Shown here: positions 27,343 through 34,943 of the stretch, in pieces
Position numbering within the stretch: position 1 is the first letter of the stretch
Layout: the number at the start of each line of letters is the position of its first letter
Source of the DNA: Eubacteriales bacterium
Lineage (GTDB): Bacteria; Bacillota; Clostridia; Lachnospirales; Lachnospiraceae
Reading direction: 5' to 3'
Assembly (NCBI GenBank): GCA_030533385.1
Contig: JAUNJG010000002.1
Location: forward strand, 1-64,000
Length of the DNA: 64,000 bases
The notes under the pieces: generated by a model
The model's database searches: none
The model's input: the letters and a program-made list of their open reading frames with translations, nothing else
Told to the model about the DNA's origin: nothing
Program-made: the position numbers and the translations under genes

Positions 27343-27981
27343 TTAAACGTTCTCTCGTTCTCCATTAAACCAATATTCTTTGATTAAATCAGCTAGTATT
27401 GAGGGGGCGTCTATATTTACTTCATGTCCTGCATTTTCAACGAAAGACAATTTCGCATTTAGCATAGTGTTTGTTAATATTTTTGCGGCGTGTTGGTTTG
27501 CCCTGTCCTTTTGCCCGCAGATAATGAGAGCCGGACATTCAATCTTATTAAGCAAAGATGTAAAGTTCATCTTTTTCATGGAAGTTGTTAATGCAATCAC
27601 ATCTCTTTTAGAAAAGCCCATTGAGCTAAACGCAGCTTGAGGCAAAATGTGAAACGCTATATTCTGAATGGCTAAAAGTAATCTCGGCATTTTATATTGC
27701 GGCGCAATCAATATGAGTGACTTTACATTTTGAGGATTGTTTAGTGTGTACTGTAATGCAAGGATAGATCCAAGTGAAATGCCACACAAGCATAATGGCA
27801 TTTCCATACGGTTGCATTCATTTTCAAATGCTTCATAGAGATTGTGGTATGTAATCTGTTTGTCTTTTACGATAGCTGATAAACAAGGACAATGGATTTC
27901 TATGTCGGCAGGAAGGAGTGCTATAACCTTGTCCCAACTTGATGAAGTCTGCCCAAGCCCATGTATGAAAGAATAAATCAT
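27343..27981 (-). CDS. Alpha/beta-hydrolase-fold protein
   Basis: 212 aa. The oxyanion region is FIHGLGQTSSSW (near residue 5), the nucleophile elbow is CGISLGSILA (near 66), the acidic residue is in LIICGQKDRAN (near 155), and the His is in VENAGHEVNID (near 185). This is the serine-hydrolase fold of the MhpC/YcgS class; the substrate cannot be inferred. The start overlaps the stop of the upstream membrane-protein gene at one base, so the two are coupled. It is part of the cargo of element A. Confidence 0.82.
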   Translation of the reverse strand: MIYSFIHGLGQTSSSWDKVIALLPADIEIHCPCLSAIVKDKQITYHNLYEAFENECNRMEMPLCLCGISLGSILALQYTLNNPQNVKSLILIAPQYKMPRLLLAIQNIAFHILPQAAFSSMGFSKRDVIALTTSMKKMNFTSLLNKIECPALIICGQKDRANQHAAKILTNTMLNAKLSFVENAGHEVNIDAPSILADLIKEYWFNGERENV

Positions 27982-28544
27982 TATTCTATTTGCTCCTTTC
28001 TGATATTATCGCGATGTCGTTTAATCAAATCGACCATCAAACAAGCACCGCTTAATATCAATGTTGATATGATGTGGAATAGGTCAAAAGCGAAATCCAT
28101 AGAAACGCTCTCAATAAAATATGCCGTAATGTGCGTAATCCCACACGCTAAAGGGATTACAATAAGCAGTGAAAGGGAAAAGGCTAAAAATATTCTGTTT
28201 TGACATTTTTCAAAAACTCCGTATATTCCCCATGCTGCTGCAATCGCCAAAACGGCAATACTGCTTCCCATTGATAAGATAAGCGGTAATTTCAAAATAG
28301 CACTCAATCCCGCTAAAAAAGGAAGCGTGATTATACTAATAACGATCAATGATTTTCTAATTACTTTGCTTCTTGCTCTGAAAAAAGGTACAAATACAAG
28401 CCACCCAGCAATCAATGACAGCAAAACAATCAAAGACCAAGTCAGGTGTTTTGTCAGCGCATAATCGCAAATTACACATATCATGATTGCTAGTAAGCAA
28501 ATCGAAGATAAAACATATAGTCCCCATTTCTTAATTTGTAGCAT
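27981..28544 (-). CDS. Six-helix integral membrane protein, unknown function
   Basis: 187 aa, very hydrophobic, with about six membrane segments (for example VLSSICLLAIMICVICDYAL and FLAFSLSLLIVIPLACGITH) and a basic end RHRDNIRKEQ. No family was recognised. GGAGG precedes the ATG. It is co-transcribed with the alpha/beta hydrolase and lies downstream of the TetR gene behind a terminator hairpin, so it may be part of a TetR-controlled response. Confidence 0.7.
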   Translation of the reverse strand: MLQIKKWGLYVLSSICLLAIMICVICDYALTKHLTWSLIVLLSLIAGWLVFVPFFRARSKVIRKSLIVISIITLPFLAGLSAILKLPLILSMGSSIAVLAIAAAWGIYGVFEKCQNRIFLAFSLSLLIVIPLACGITHITAYFIESVSMDFAFDLFHIISTLILSGACLMVDLIKRHRDNIRKEQIE

Positions 28545-28583
28545 GATACCCTCCTTTTAATACCTACTGAATGAATGTATTTT

Positions 28584-28624
28584 GATAAACTAAAACGCCT
28601 ATTAAAAGGCATTTTAGTTTATCC
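28584..28624 (-). terminator. Hairpin between the TetR gene and the membrane-protein gene
   Basis: GATAAACTAAAACGCC pairs with GGCATTTTAGTTTATC around a short A/T loop. It starts at the TetR stop codon. A/T tracts on both sides would let it work in either direction. Confidence 0.65.
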
Positions 28625-29268
28625 TACAGATTTGAAATTTGATTGAGCCTTACCTTTATAATTTCTACTAATTCGTCATCAATAATAGGAACTCCCATTT
28701 TTTCAAGCATTTCCTTGAAGAATAAAAACTTATGGACTATTTCTTCTTCCGTTGCAGGAAAGATGTTTGGATAAAGCCATACATCACCCAGTAAAGGTAT
28801 TAACTCTGCAATTTCTTCCGGATAGTCTGTTTGAATAGAGCCGTCGGCTATCCCTTCTTCAATCAAATCCAACCATAACGGCGTAAGATGTTGATGGCCG
28901 GATTTTATCATCTCTGCAAAAATACGCGGATTTTTCAGCAAGGGAAGTGCCTCGATATTAAGTTCCTTTTCTTGCGTGTTTTGTTGATTTCGTTTAACAG
29001 CTTCTCGCATTTTCTGCAATGCGTTTAAATCTTTTCTCTGTTTCACAATAGCAAAAGGATTATTTTCAGCAAAGAGTTTATCACTTAAAGCGCAGATAAT
29101 GTCCTCTTTGGATTTGAAGTGATGATATATTGCTCCTTTTGTCAATCCGCCAAGTTCATCGACAATATCTTGGATAGTCGTATTTTCATATCCTTTTTCC
29201 AAAAAAAGCCGCTGTGCCGCTTCTAATATTTTTTCAACGGTGATTTCTGGATATTTATTTCGTGCCAC
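28624..29268 (-). CDS. TetR/AcrR-family transcriptional regulator
   Basis: 214 aa. The N-terminal helix-turn-helix is clear: ILEAAQRLFLEKGYENTTIQ, then DIVDELGGLTKGAIYHHFKS (residues about 12-52). The rest is the variable ligand-binding domain. AAGGAGG followed by TACATT leads to a GTG at 29268, and this start gives the usual MARNKYPEIT-like N-terminus; the upstream ATG at 29292 overlaps the ribosome binding site. It has a near-consensus promoter with flanking ATAC/GTAT repeats, consistent with self-repression. Its targets are probably the two downstream genes of element A. Confidence 0.88.
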   Translation of the reverse strand: MARNKYPEITVEKILEAAQRLFLEKGYENTTIQDIVDELGGLTKGAIYHHFKSKEDIICALSDKLFAENNPFAIVKQRKDLNALQKMREAVKRNQQNTQEKELNIEALPLLKNPRIFAEMIKSGHQHLTPLWLDLIEEGIADGSIQTDYPEEIAELIPLLGDVWLYPNIFPATEEEIVHKFLFFKEMLEKMGVPIIDDELVEIIKVRLNQISNL

Positions 29269-29309
29269 AATGTACCTCCTTGTCCAAAACATTCTTTTGG
29301 TATGTATTT

Positions 29310-29338
29310 ATTATAATGGTTACAGATGATTTTGTCAA
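29310..29338 (-). promoter_or_regulatory. Consensus promoter of the TetR gene with flanking operator-like repeats
   Basis: On the minus strand TTGACA (29338-29333) and TATAAT (29315-29310) are exactly 17 bp apart. ATACCAACCGTATGTATG lies just upstream of the -35 and ATACATACC just downstream of the -10. The ATAC/GTAT inverted pairs would suit a TetR dimer; binding is inferred. Confidence 0.7.
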
Positions 29339-29473
29339 CATACATACGGTTGGTATTTATTTTCTTATATTAACGGGAACTGTCTGAGCTAATGCTATGA
29401 ATTACATAGACATATCCAAAAAGAAAAGAGAAAAGATATGGTGAAAAGACCCGGTGGCAGCAATCGCCATTTG

Positions 29474-29560
29474 CTATTTCGGTTTCACAAACTTAAAGTA
29501 GTAGAGGAATGCGCCGTCGCCAAGCAATCCCACGACAAAGAATATCACAAGTCTGCCATG
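29474..29560 (-). pseudogene. Membrane-segment scrap, possibly from a conjugative-element gene
   Basis: A stop-bounded frame reads HGRLVIFFVVGLLGDGAFLY followed by YFKFVKPK and a stop. It resembles the single membrane segment and Lys-Pro end of DUF4366-type proteins of conjugative transposons, but only from memory. No start is present. The interval 29340-29614 holds nothing else recognised. Confidence 0.3.
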
Positions 29561-29614
29561 CTATTTTGTAGCTTTCCGCTGCCCGGATATTTACTTGATA
29601 CTTCCCGTTTTGCC

Positions 29615-29743
29615 TCCCCGAAACGCTGGAAATGCACAATTTCCCTTGCGCGGAGAAACTTGATGGCATTGTATACGTCAGGGTCATCCTTGACAAGGCG
29701 AAGGATATTATCGTAAGTTGTGCGGGCTTTCTCCTCTGCTGCT
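29615..29743 (-). pseudogene. cotJC: cotJC segment 2 (middle piece)
   Basis: Between the two att repeats the minus strand reads AAEEKARTTYDNILRLVKDD, then PDVYNAIKFLRAREIVHFQR and FGE. This holds the second half of the di-manganese site: Glu in EEKA (136/137) and the ExxH of REIVH (E167, H170). It is bounded by TCTGCTGCT (29735-29743) on the element B side and TCCCCGAAACG (29615-29625) on the element A side. It has no start or proper stop of its own, and it joins in frame to the outer pieces at both repeats. Confidence 0.9.
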
Positions 29744-30065
29744 CAATGGGAACAACTAAAAAATGCCATTATATGTCCTGAAGCCATATTTATCTATCAA
29801 AAAGACGGTGCAATGGTGCAACCGGTGGTTGCATTGGAAATTTGTGGGGAAATACCACCATAGACAGAAGTTTTCGTATAAAGGACAGGATATTCCAATA
29901 AGCTGTAACAAAAAGTGGAGAAGAGGAGATGCGCCGCGTGACGCTGATTTGTAAAAATGTGTGGAAAGAAAGAGAAGAAGAGGAGAGACGTCGCCTTTGG
30001 ATGGCGGCATGGTCTGTGCTGTTCCAAAGAGAAAGAGAGCAAAATGAGGCGGGAGGAAAAGAGAG

Positions 30066-31418
30066 ATGGCAGCGGTGAAGCAAAATATGACGGCCATATA
30101 TTGTCGGTTATCGGAAGAAGACAGAGGGAAGGAGGCGGAGTGGGAGGAAAGCCGCAGTATACAAAATCAAAAAGAAATGCTGGTGCAGTTTGCAAAGGAC
30201 AGAGGCTGGGAAGTGTATGGTATTTACAGCGATGAGGCTTATGCCGGGGCGGATAGAAAACGGCCGGCATTTAATCGATTGCTGGAAGATGCCCAATCCG
30301 GTGTGTTTCAGATTATTCTTTGCAAAAGCCAGTCAAGATTTACGAGGGAAATGGAACTGGTGGAAAAATATATTCATGGCCTGTTTCCTTTGTGGGGAAT
30401 CCGATTTGTCAGTGTGGCAGACCATGGAGATACGGCAAACAGGGGAAATAAGAAGGCACGTCAGATTAACGGTTTGGTCAATGAATGGTATTTGGAGGAT
30501 TTGTCAGACAACATAAAAACGGTTCTGGATAATCGGAGGCGCCAGGGATATCATATTGGAGCCACGGCGGTGTACGGGTACCAAAAAGATGAAAAACAGA
30601 GGGGGCATTTGGTGGTGGATGAGGAAGCGGCCGAAGTCGTGCGAAGAATTTTTCGTCTTTACACCCACGGGATGGGGAAAACGGCCATTGCCAGGAAACT
30701 GAATGAAGAGGGGATTGTGTGTCCTGCGGAATATAAACGGCGGCAGGCGAGGGGCTGTCAGGAAAGGAAGGGAGAGGCTATGAAGCAGGAAAAGCAGGTT
30801 TTTTGGAGCTATGGAACCATTTCTCGTATATTACAAAATGAGATGTACATAGGCACTATGGTGCAAGGAAAATTTGGCAGTGAATCTTATAAAACAAAAC
30901 GAAACCGGCCCCGCCCGCCATCCCGGTGGTATCGGGTGGAGAATACCCATGAGCCGATTGTGGAAAGGGAAATGTGGGAGAAAGCGCAGGCAAAAAATAT
31001 GGCGGTGGGACATCCTGCGTCCGGAGGCAGGCCGGGAGTATTGGCGCACAAGGTTTTTTGTCTCACTTGCGGGCATGGGATGCGATCTCATAAAACGGCG
31101 GGGAGAAGGTATCTGCGCTGTCCTGTTAGAATGATGAAAAAAGATGCCTGTGAGGGAGCTTTTATCTCAGTGGAAAGTCTGGAAAGGTCGGTGTATGAAG
31201 AAATAAAAAAGCAGGCGGAACGCTATGTGGATGCCGAGCTATTTTGGAAAGGGCAGAGAGAATGTTGCCAGGAGCAGAATGGGGATAATCGGGAAAGATT
31301 GTGGATACCGGGTGGGCTGACGAGGGAGATTGTGGATAATTTCATAGAAAAGATTGAAGTGGGGGCCAAAAACCGGGATACCGGAGAAATTTTGGTGAAT
31401 ATACATTGGAAAATGTAA
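30066..31418 (+). CDS. Large serine recombinase of element B
   Basis: 450 aa. Resolvase catalytic domain (residues 8-150) with AIYCRLSEEDRGKEAEWEES, DEAYAGADRKRPAFNRLL, CKSQSRFTREMEL and a conserved DHGDTAN segment. The recombinase domain follows (about 160-300; GYHIGATAVYGY, GKTAIARKLNEEGI), then a zinc ribbon (CLTCGHGMRSHKTAGRRYLRC). The C-terminal coiled coil is short compared with phage integrases. A GGAGG upstream favours ATG 30066. It is unlike the element A recombinase in sequence, so the two elements integrated independently. It is the likely enzyme for element B. Confidence 0.92.
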   Translation: MAAVKQNMTAIYCRLSEEDRGKEAEWEESRSIQNQKEMLVQFAKDRGWEVYGIYSDEAYAGADRKRPAFNRLLEDAQSGVFQIILCKSQSRFTREMELVEKYIHGLFPLWGIRFVSVADHGDTANRGNKKARQINGLVNEWYLEDLSDNIKTVLDNRRRQGYHIGATAVYGYQKDEKQRGHLVVDEEAAEVVRRIFRLYTHGMGKTAIARKLNEEGIVCPAEYKRRQARGCQERKGEAMKQEKQVFWSYGTISRILQNEMYIGTMVQGKFGSESYKTKRNRPRPPSRWYRVENTHEPIVEREMWEKAQAKNMAVGHPASGGRPGVLAHKVFCLTCGHGMRSHKTAGRRYLRCPVRMMKKDACEGAFISVESLERSVYEEIKKQAERYVDAELFWKGQRECCQEQNGDNRERLWIPGGLTREIVDNFIEKIEVGAKNRDTGEILVNIHWKM

Positions 31419-31423
31419 AAAAA

Positions 31424-31499
31424 TCGGCCCGGACCATAAGTCTGATAGAGGTCGCACACTGGGATGCCCCTCGTCAGACAGATGGTCGGAGGCCGACGG
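31424..31499. terminator. Inverted repeat between convergent recombinase and permease genes
   Basis: CGGCCCGGACCATAAGTCTGA pairs imperfectly with TCAGACAGATGGTCGGAGGCCG. It lies 6 bp after the recombinase stop and about 70 bp from the permease stop. It is probably a two-way terminator, although U-runs are poor. Confidence 0.45.
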
Positions 31500-31570
31500 G
31501 ATAGATGATACGGGATCGATGATAAAATAAATTAAATATAGAAAGAATGAGACAAGCCGGATGGCGTCAA

Positions 31571-32086
31571 TCAGGATTTTGCCTCGATGAGCTGTCTGAC
31601 ATGGGCTTTTTCGAGAAGACTCGCTGCGACAAAGTAGACGCCGATGTTTAACACTGCCTTGATGGTAAGACCTGGGGCGGAGGCTAGCCCTGCTGCAACA
31701 CTTCCGTACAAAAGGCTGCCGAAGGCCACATAGCCTGCGACCATCCATGCCATAGATAAGAGACAGGCAGCTGCATTTCTCAGGCTGAACAGACGGAAGT
31801 TTCCATCTTTGTCAAACATGAGAAGTCCGGCGATAAGAGCGATGATTGCCTTGATAAAAAAGGTGGGAAGCACCCATTGGGTATATCCGGTCAGAAGGTC
31901 AGCCAGGGAAGAACCCAGTGCGCTGGCCCAGATGCCTTCCCGCCGACCTAAAAATGCCACAGTCAGCAGGATGAAGGCATCGCCGAGATGAGCGTAGCCC
32001 AGAGGAATCGGAATCTGAATCACCATGGTCATGATGCAGATGACGGCGGACATCAATGCGCCGCTGCAAAGTTGAAATGTTTTCAT
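31571..32086 (-). CDS. ECF transporter S-component-like membrane protein
   Basis: 171 aa with about five or six hydrophobic helices. The pattern ALMSAVICIMTMVIQIPIPL, HLGDAFILLTVAFLGRREGI and GSSLADLLTGYTQWVLPTFF is typical of substrate-binding S-components of energy-coupling-factor transporters, which use a shared EcfT-EcfA module encoded elsewhere. The vitamin or metal substrate cannot be told. AAAGGAG 7 bp before ATG 32086 sets the start; an upstream in-frame ATG lacks a site. It is divergent from the peptide cassette within element B. Confidence 0.75.
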   Translation of the reverse strand: MKTFQLCSGALMSAVICIMTMVIQIPIPLGYAHLGDAFILLTVAFLGRREGIWASALGSSLADLLTGYTQWVLPTFFIKAIIALIAGLLMFDKDGNFRLFSLRNAAACLLSMAWMVAGYVAFGSLLYGSVAAGLASAPGLTIKAVLNIGVYFVAASLLEKAHVRQLIEAKS

Positions 32087-32219
32087 ATTGTCACTCCTTT
32101 TTTTCATTTCTGCCGTAACTATACCAAAAAAGTGGCATTTCATATATCCCCAATTTGCAACAATTTAAAAGGTCAGATTTTAGGAAGCGAGAGGGCGGCG
32201 GTGGAATTAGAAAAATGTG

Positions 32220-32248
32220 TTGACAACTGTAGGTAATCATGTTTTAAT
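32220..32248 (+). promoter_or_regulatory. Putative promoter of the repeat-protein cassette
   Basis: TTGACA (32220-32225) and TTTAAT (32243-32248) are 17 bp apart. It would give a leader of about 190 nt before the repeat protein; the leader has a GACGCAGTTGTGTCTGC hairpin but no recognised riboswitch. Confidence 0.4.
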
Positions 32249-32449
32249 TGAATATATAATGTTTTGAATTGATAAAGTTTGTTGCCCTTTCGGAGCTGTG
32301 GCATGAGAGCAGAAGTATTAAAAGACGCAGTTGTGTCTGCCGGGATAGTGGCGAGTTTGTCGATTTATGGGCATGGTAGAAAGTGGAGTGCAAATATCTG
32401 CTTTACATACAAGATAATGTCGAATATCAAATTAAGGAGGTACGCAGTT

Positions 32450-32899
32450 ATGGTTTATGGTGCAACAGAAGGCTACGCAAAACAGGATTCTTACAGCGAT
32501 GGTTATGGCGAAGCGGCCGGATACGGCAAGGCAGAAGATTCTTACAGCCATGGAGATAGCTATGGCGATGGTTACGCTAAAAAAGAGGACGGCTATGCAG
32601 ATTCCTACGGTGACGGTTATGCCAAAGAGGACAGTTACAGTGAAGGCTGTGCCAAGAAAGACAGCTACGGCGATTCTTATGGGGAAGCGGCAGGCTACGG
32701 TAAGGGAGAAGACACTTACAGCCACGGAGACGGTTACGGTGAAGGTTACGGAAAGAAAGAGGACAGCTACGCAGATTCTTACAGTGATGGCTATGGCAAG
32801 GGAGAAGACTCCTATAGCCATGGAGATAGTTACAGCGAAGGCTATGGCAAACAGGGAGAAAGCTACAGTGATTCTTACAGTGACGGTTATGGCAAATAA
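32450..32899 (+). CDS. Tyr/Gly/Ser/Asp repeat protein, candidate modified-peptide precursor
   Basis: 149 aa made almost wholly of degenerate repeats such as DSYSDGYGK, EDSYSHGDSYGDGYAKK and EAAGYGK. About every fourth residue is Tyr; Gly, Ser, Asp, Glu and Lys make up most of the rest, and there is a single Cys (SEGCAKK). It has no hydrophobic core, signal peptide or membrane segment, so it should be soluble and disordered. AAGGAGG 9 bp upstream selects ATG 32450. It is followed by a terminator-like hairpin and then the radical SAM gene, an arrangement often seen for ribosomal-peptide precursors. It could instead be a structural spore-coat protein whose tyrosines are cross-linked. No family was recognised. 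Confidence 0.75.
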   Translation: MVYGATEGYAKQDSYSDGYGEAAGYGKAEDSYSHGDSYGDGYAKKEDGYADSYGDGYAKEDSYSEGCAKKDSYGDSYGEAAGYGKGEDTYSHGDGYGEGYGKKEDSYADSYSDGYGKGEDSYSHGDSYSEGYGKQGESYSDSYSDGYGK

Positions 32900-32917
32900 A
32901 TACTATGCATGAGAGTG

Positions 32918-32964
32918 AGTCCCCCAAAGGGCGTTGTATTTGGCGCCTGACGGGGGATTTTTTT
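32918..32964 (+). terminator. Terminator or attenuator after the repeat protein
   Basis: AGTCCCCC pairs with GGGGGAT, with an inner GGCG/CGCC, and is followed by TTTTTTT. Radical SAM translation starts 53 bp later. Partial read-through would give much more repeat protein than enzyme. Confidence 0.7.
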
Positions 32965-33016
32965 GACAGGAAAAGAATAGATTGTATCAGACATAAGAGA
33001 AATGGAGGAAGTGACC

Positions 33017-34063
33017 ATGGCGAATATTATGATGACGGACGTTTGCAATTTGAGATGTCCCTATTGCTTTGCTAACGAGTTTGTCAATAAGGATACCAAT
33101 GAGATTTCCCGGGAAAATTTTAATAAGGCGGTGGATTTCATCGTGGGGGACGGCAGCCATTCATCCGTAGGTCTTATCGGCGGGGAGCCGACGGTACACT
33201 CCGAATTTGAATCCTGCCTCAGGCAGTTGATTGAAGATGACAGGGTAAAGACTGTGGTGGTGTATACGAACGGTATTTTGCTGGATAAGTACTGGGATGT
33301 GATTTGTCATCCGAAGGTAAGGATTTTGGTGAACTGCAACTGTCCGGAAGATATTGGAGAGAAAAATTACGAGCGGCTTTGCCGGAATCTGGATTATATG
33401 CTGGAGACAAGGATGTTTCAGAAAAATGTGACGCTTGGCATTAATATGTATAAGGAAGATTTTCCTTATGAGTATATTTTGAAATTGTTGAAAAAGTATC
33501 GGTTTCACCATGTGCGGGTGTCTATCACGGTGCCGAATCTGGAGGACGAGAGAAATGCGGATGCCCATGTATATTTCCGGAGAATGAAACCTCGGATGTT
33601 TGAGTTTTTCCACGCTCTCCTTGAAAATGAGATTATTCCCAACTATGATTGCAATAAAATTCCTTCCTGCCTTATCACGGAGGAGGATGTGGCGGCTTTC
33701 CGAAAATACGGAGAGAATCCGTTCATACGGAAAAATATCCACAGGAGTAACATTATGGATAAAATTGTGAAATGCTCTCCCGTGATTGATATTCGTCAGG
33801 ATTTGACGGCGGTGCGCTGTTTTGGACTGTCGGAGTGTACGAAGCAGTCCATTGAAAATTTTTCGGGAATCCGGGAGTTGGAGAACTATTATAGAAGAAC
33901 GATAGATGTCTATGGCTGCAACACCGTTTATTCTGAAAAATGTATTTCCTGTCATGCAAGGGAGGTACAAAAATGTAACGGTGGCTGTCTGGCCTTTAAA
34001 ATAAAAGATATTTTGGCAATGAGAGAGTATTCGGAATCTCTGGTACAAAAATACCGGAAATAG
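33017..34063 (+). CDS. Radical SAM protein with C-terminal auxiliary-cluster cysteines
   Basis: 348 aa. The radical SAM motif CNLRCPYC (CX3CX2C, residues 8-15) binds the [4Fe-4S] cluster that cleaves S-adenosylmethionine. The TIM-barrel features follow: GLIGGEPTVHSEF and VVVYTNGILL. The C-terminus is Cys-rich (CFGLSECTKQS, CNTVYSEKCISCHAREVQKC, NGGC), resembling a SPASM/twitch region for auxiliary clusters, as in peptide-modifying enzymes. GGAGG 8 bp before ATG 33017 favours this start over 33002. Its position after a Tyr-rich repeat protein suggests that protein is the substrate; this is inferred from context only. Confidence 0.85.
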   Translation: MANIMMTDVCNLRCPYCFANEFVNKDTNEISRENFNKAVDFIVGDGSHSSVGLIGGEPTVHSEFESCLRQLIEDDRVKTVVVYTNGILLDKYWDVICHPKVRILVNCNCPEDIGEKNYERLCRNLDYMLETRMFQKNVTLGINMYKEDFPYEYILKLLKKYRFHHVRVSITVPNLEDERNADAHVYFRRMKPRMFEFFHALLENEIIPNYDCNKIPSCLITEEDVAAFRKYGENPFIRKNIHRSNIMDKIVKCSPVIDIRQDLTAVRCFGLSECTKQSIENFSGIRELENYYRRTIDVYGCNTVYSEKCISCHAREVQKCNGGCLAFKIKDILAMREYSESLVQKYRK

Positions 34064-34079
34064 AAGGGAGGATAGAACG

Positions 34080-34943
34080 ATGGCGGCGTTTTGCCTGAAT
34101 TTATGTGAGGTGCTGTACAGTGCCATGGTAAAAGAGGACAGGCTGGATGAGATTGTCCGGCTTGTAAAAAAGAAAAATCAGATTGAGGAACCATTGGAGA
34201 GAATTTATGCAGGATCTTCTTTTTGCAGCCAGTATTTTCTGCATAGTAACTGGTGGGAGCATCTGGTATCCTGGTGCAGGAAAAAAGAGGTTCCTTTGAC
34301 CCTGACGCTGCCGGTGTTCACCCAGAAAGATTTGGAGAAGGGAAAGGAAAAGGTTGAGGAGATTCTCACAATAGCGGGGGATGTTTTGGATGAAATCACG
34401 GTCAACGACGTGGGGATGCTCTGTTACATTTCTTCCGGATATGAGAAGAAATTAAATATGGGTCGCCTGTTCTTTAAAGATTCCAGAGATGTCAGAGTGA
34501 GAGATTACGACAAAGGAGAGATGACGCCCAGCTTGTTGACCCATGATGTGGAACAATGGTCCATGGGAAGAAAGATTCATGCCGTGGAGCTGGATACGAT
34601 GAGCCGATATGTCAATCTTGGCAATTGTCATCTGGAAGATGTGGAGCTGTGCGTTCACGGGCCGTTTTGTTACATGACTACGGGGAACATTTGCAAGTTT
34701 GCCTCGATTCATAAGGAGACAGAGCAAAAGTTTCGCCCGAATGCTTCCTGCTCCATGGAGTGTGCCGGAATCTATGAGCATTACCGGAGAAAATTTGCGG
34801 AGAGAGACACGGACGTGGTGCGCTTTGGAAGAACGGTGTACTATTTGAATAATGAGAGCAGAATTGTCGGAAAAGGGATTGGCAGGAAGCTGTACTTTCC
34901 GTTGAGGGAGGCAAAAGAAGTGATGAGAGGGGGGAAGGCGTGA
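34080..34943 (+). CDS. U32-peptidase-like cysteine-rich protein (first of pair)
   Basis: 287 aa. The C-terminal half has clustered cysteines in the pattern seen in U32 proteins: GNCHLEDVELCVHGPFCYMT, TGNICKFAS and ASCSMECAG. The N-terminal half resembles a divergent barrel (LTLTLPVFTQKDLEKG, ITVNDVGMLCYIS). Collagenase-type U32 relatives such as UbiU/UbiV, TrhP and RlhA hold [4Fe-4S] clusters and perform oxygen-independent hydroxylations, so a protease role should not be assumed. GGGAGG precedes the ATG, and its stop overlaps the next start (TGATG). With the next gene it forms a tandem pair reminiscent of UbiU-UbiV. Confidence 0.65.
   Translation: MAAFCLNLCEVLYSAMVKEDRLDEIVRLVKKKNQIEEPLERIYAGSSFCSQYFLHSNWWEHLVSWCRKKEVPLTLTLPVFTQKDLEKGKEKVEEILTIAGDVLDEITVNDVGMLCYISSGYEKKLNMGRLFFKDSRDVRVRDYDKGEMTPSLLTHDVEQWSMGRKIHAVELDTMSRYVNLGNCHLEDVELCVHGPFCYMTTGNICKFASIHKETEQKFRPNASCSMECAGIYEHYRRKFAERDTDVVRFGRTVYYLNNESRIVGKGIGRKLYFPLREAKEVMRGGKA

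Larger units (their letters stand above)
25032..29625 (-). mobile_element. Element A: serine-recombinase integrative element inside cotJC
   Basis: Both ends carry the same 11 bp TCCCCGAAACG (25032-25042 and 29615-29625), giving a 4583-bp unit. Just inside each end are imperfect inverted arms: 25038-25065 (AAACGGGAAG, ATACAAGTA, TTATCC) and, inverted, 29610-29585 (AAACGGGAAG, TATCAAGTA, ATATCC). This is the layout of a serine-integrase attP split into attL and attR. Joining at the repeat restores the cotJC frame. Contents on the minus strand: TetR regulator, membrane protein, alpha/beta hydrolase, IS605 relic, a 56-aa protein and the recombinase next to the left end. Codon use is visibly more A/T-rich than in neighbouring chromosomal genes. 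Confidence 0.88.

Noticed and set aside
32450..32899. CRISPR array
   Set aside because: The repeats are short, degenerate and in frame with no unique spacers of constant length; this is protein repeat DNA.
32457..32912. Second and third long frames over the repeat protein
   Set aside because: They arise from the short-period repeat; the chosen frame has the ribosome binding site and a sensible composition.
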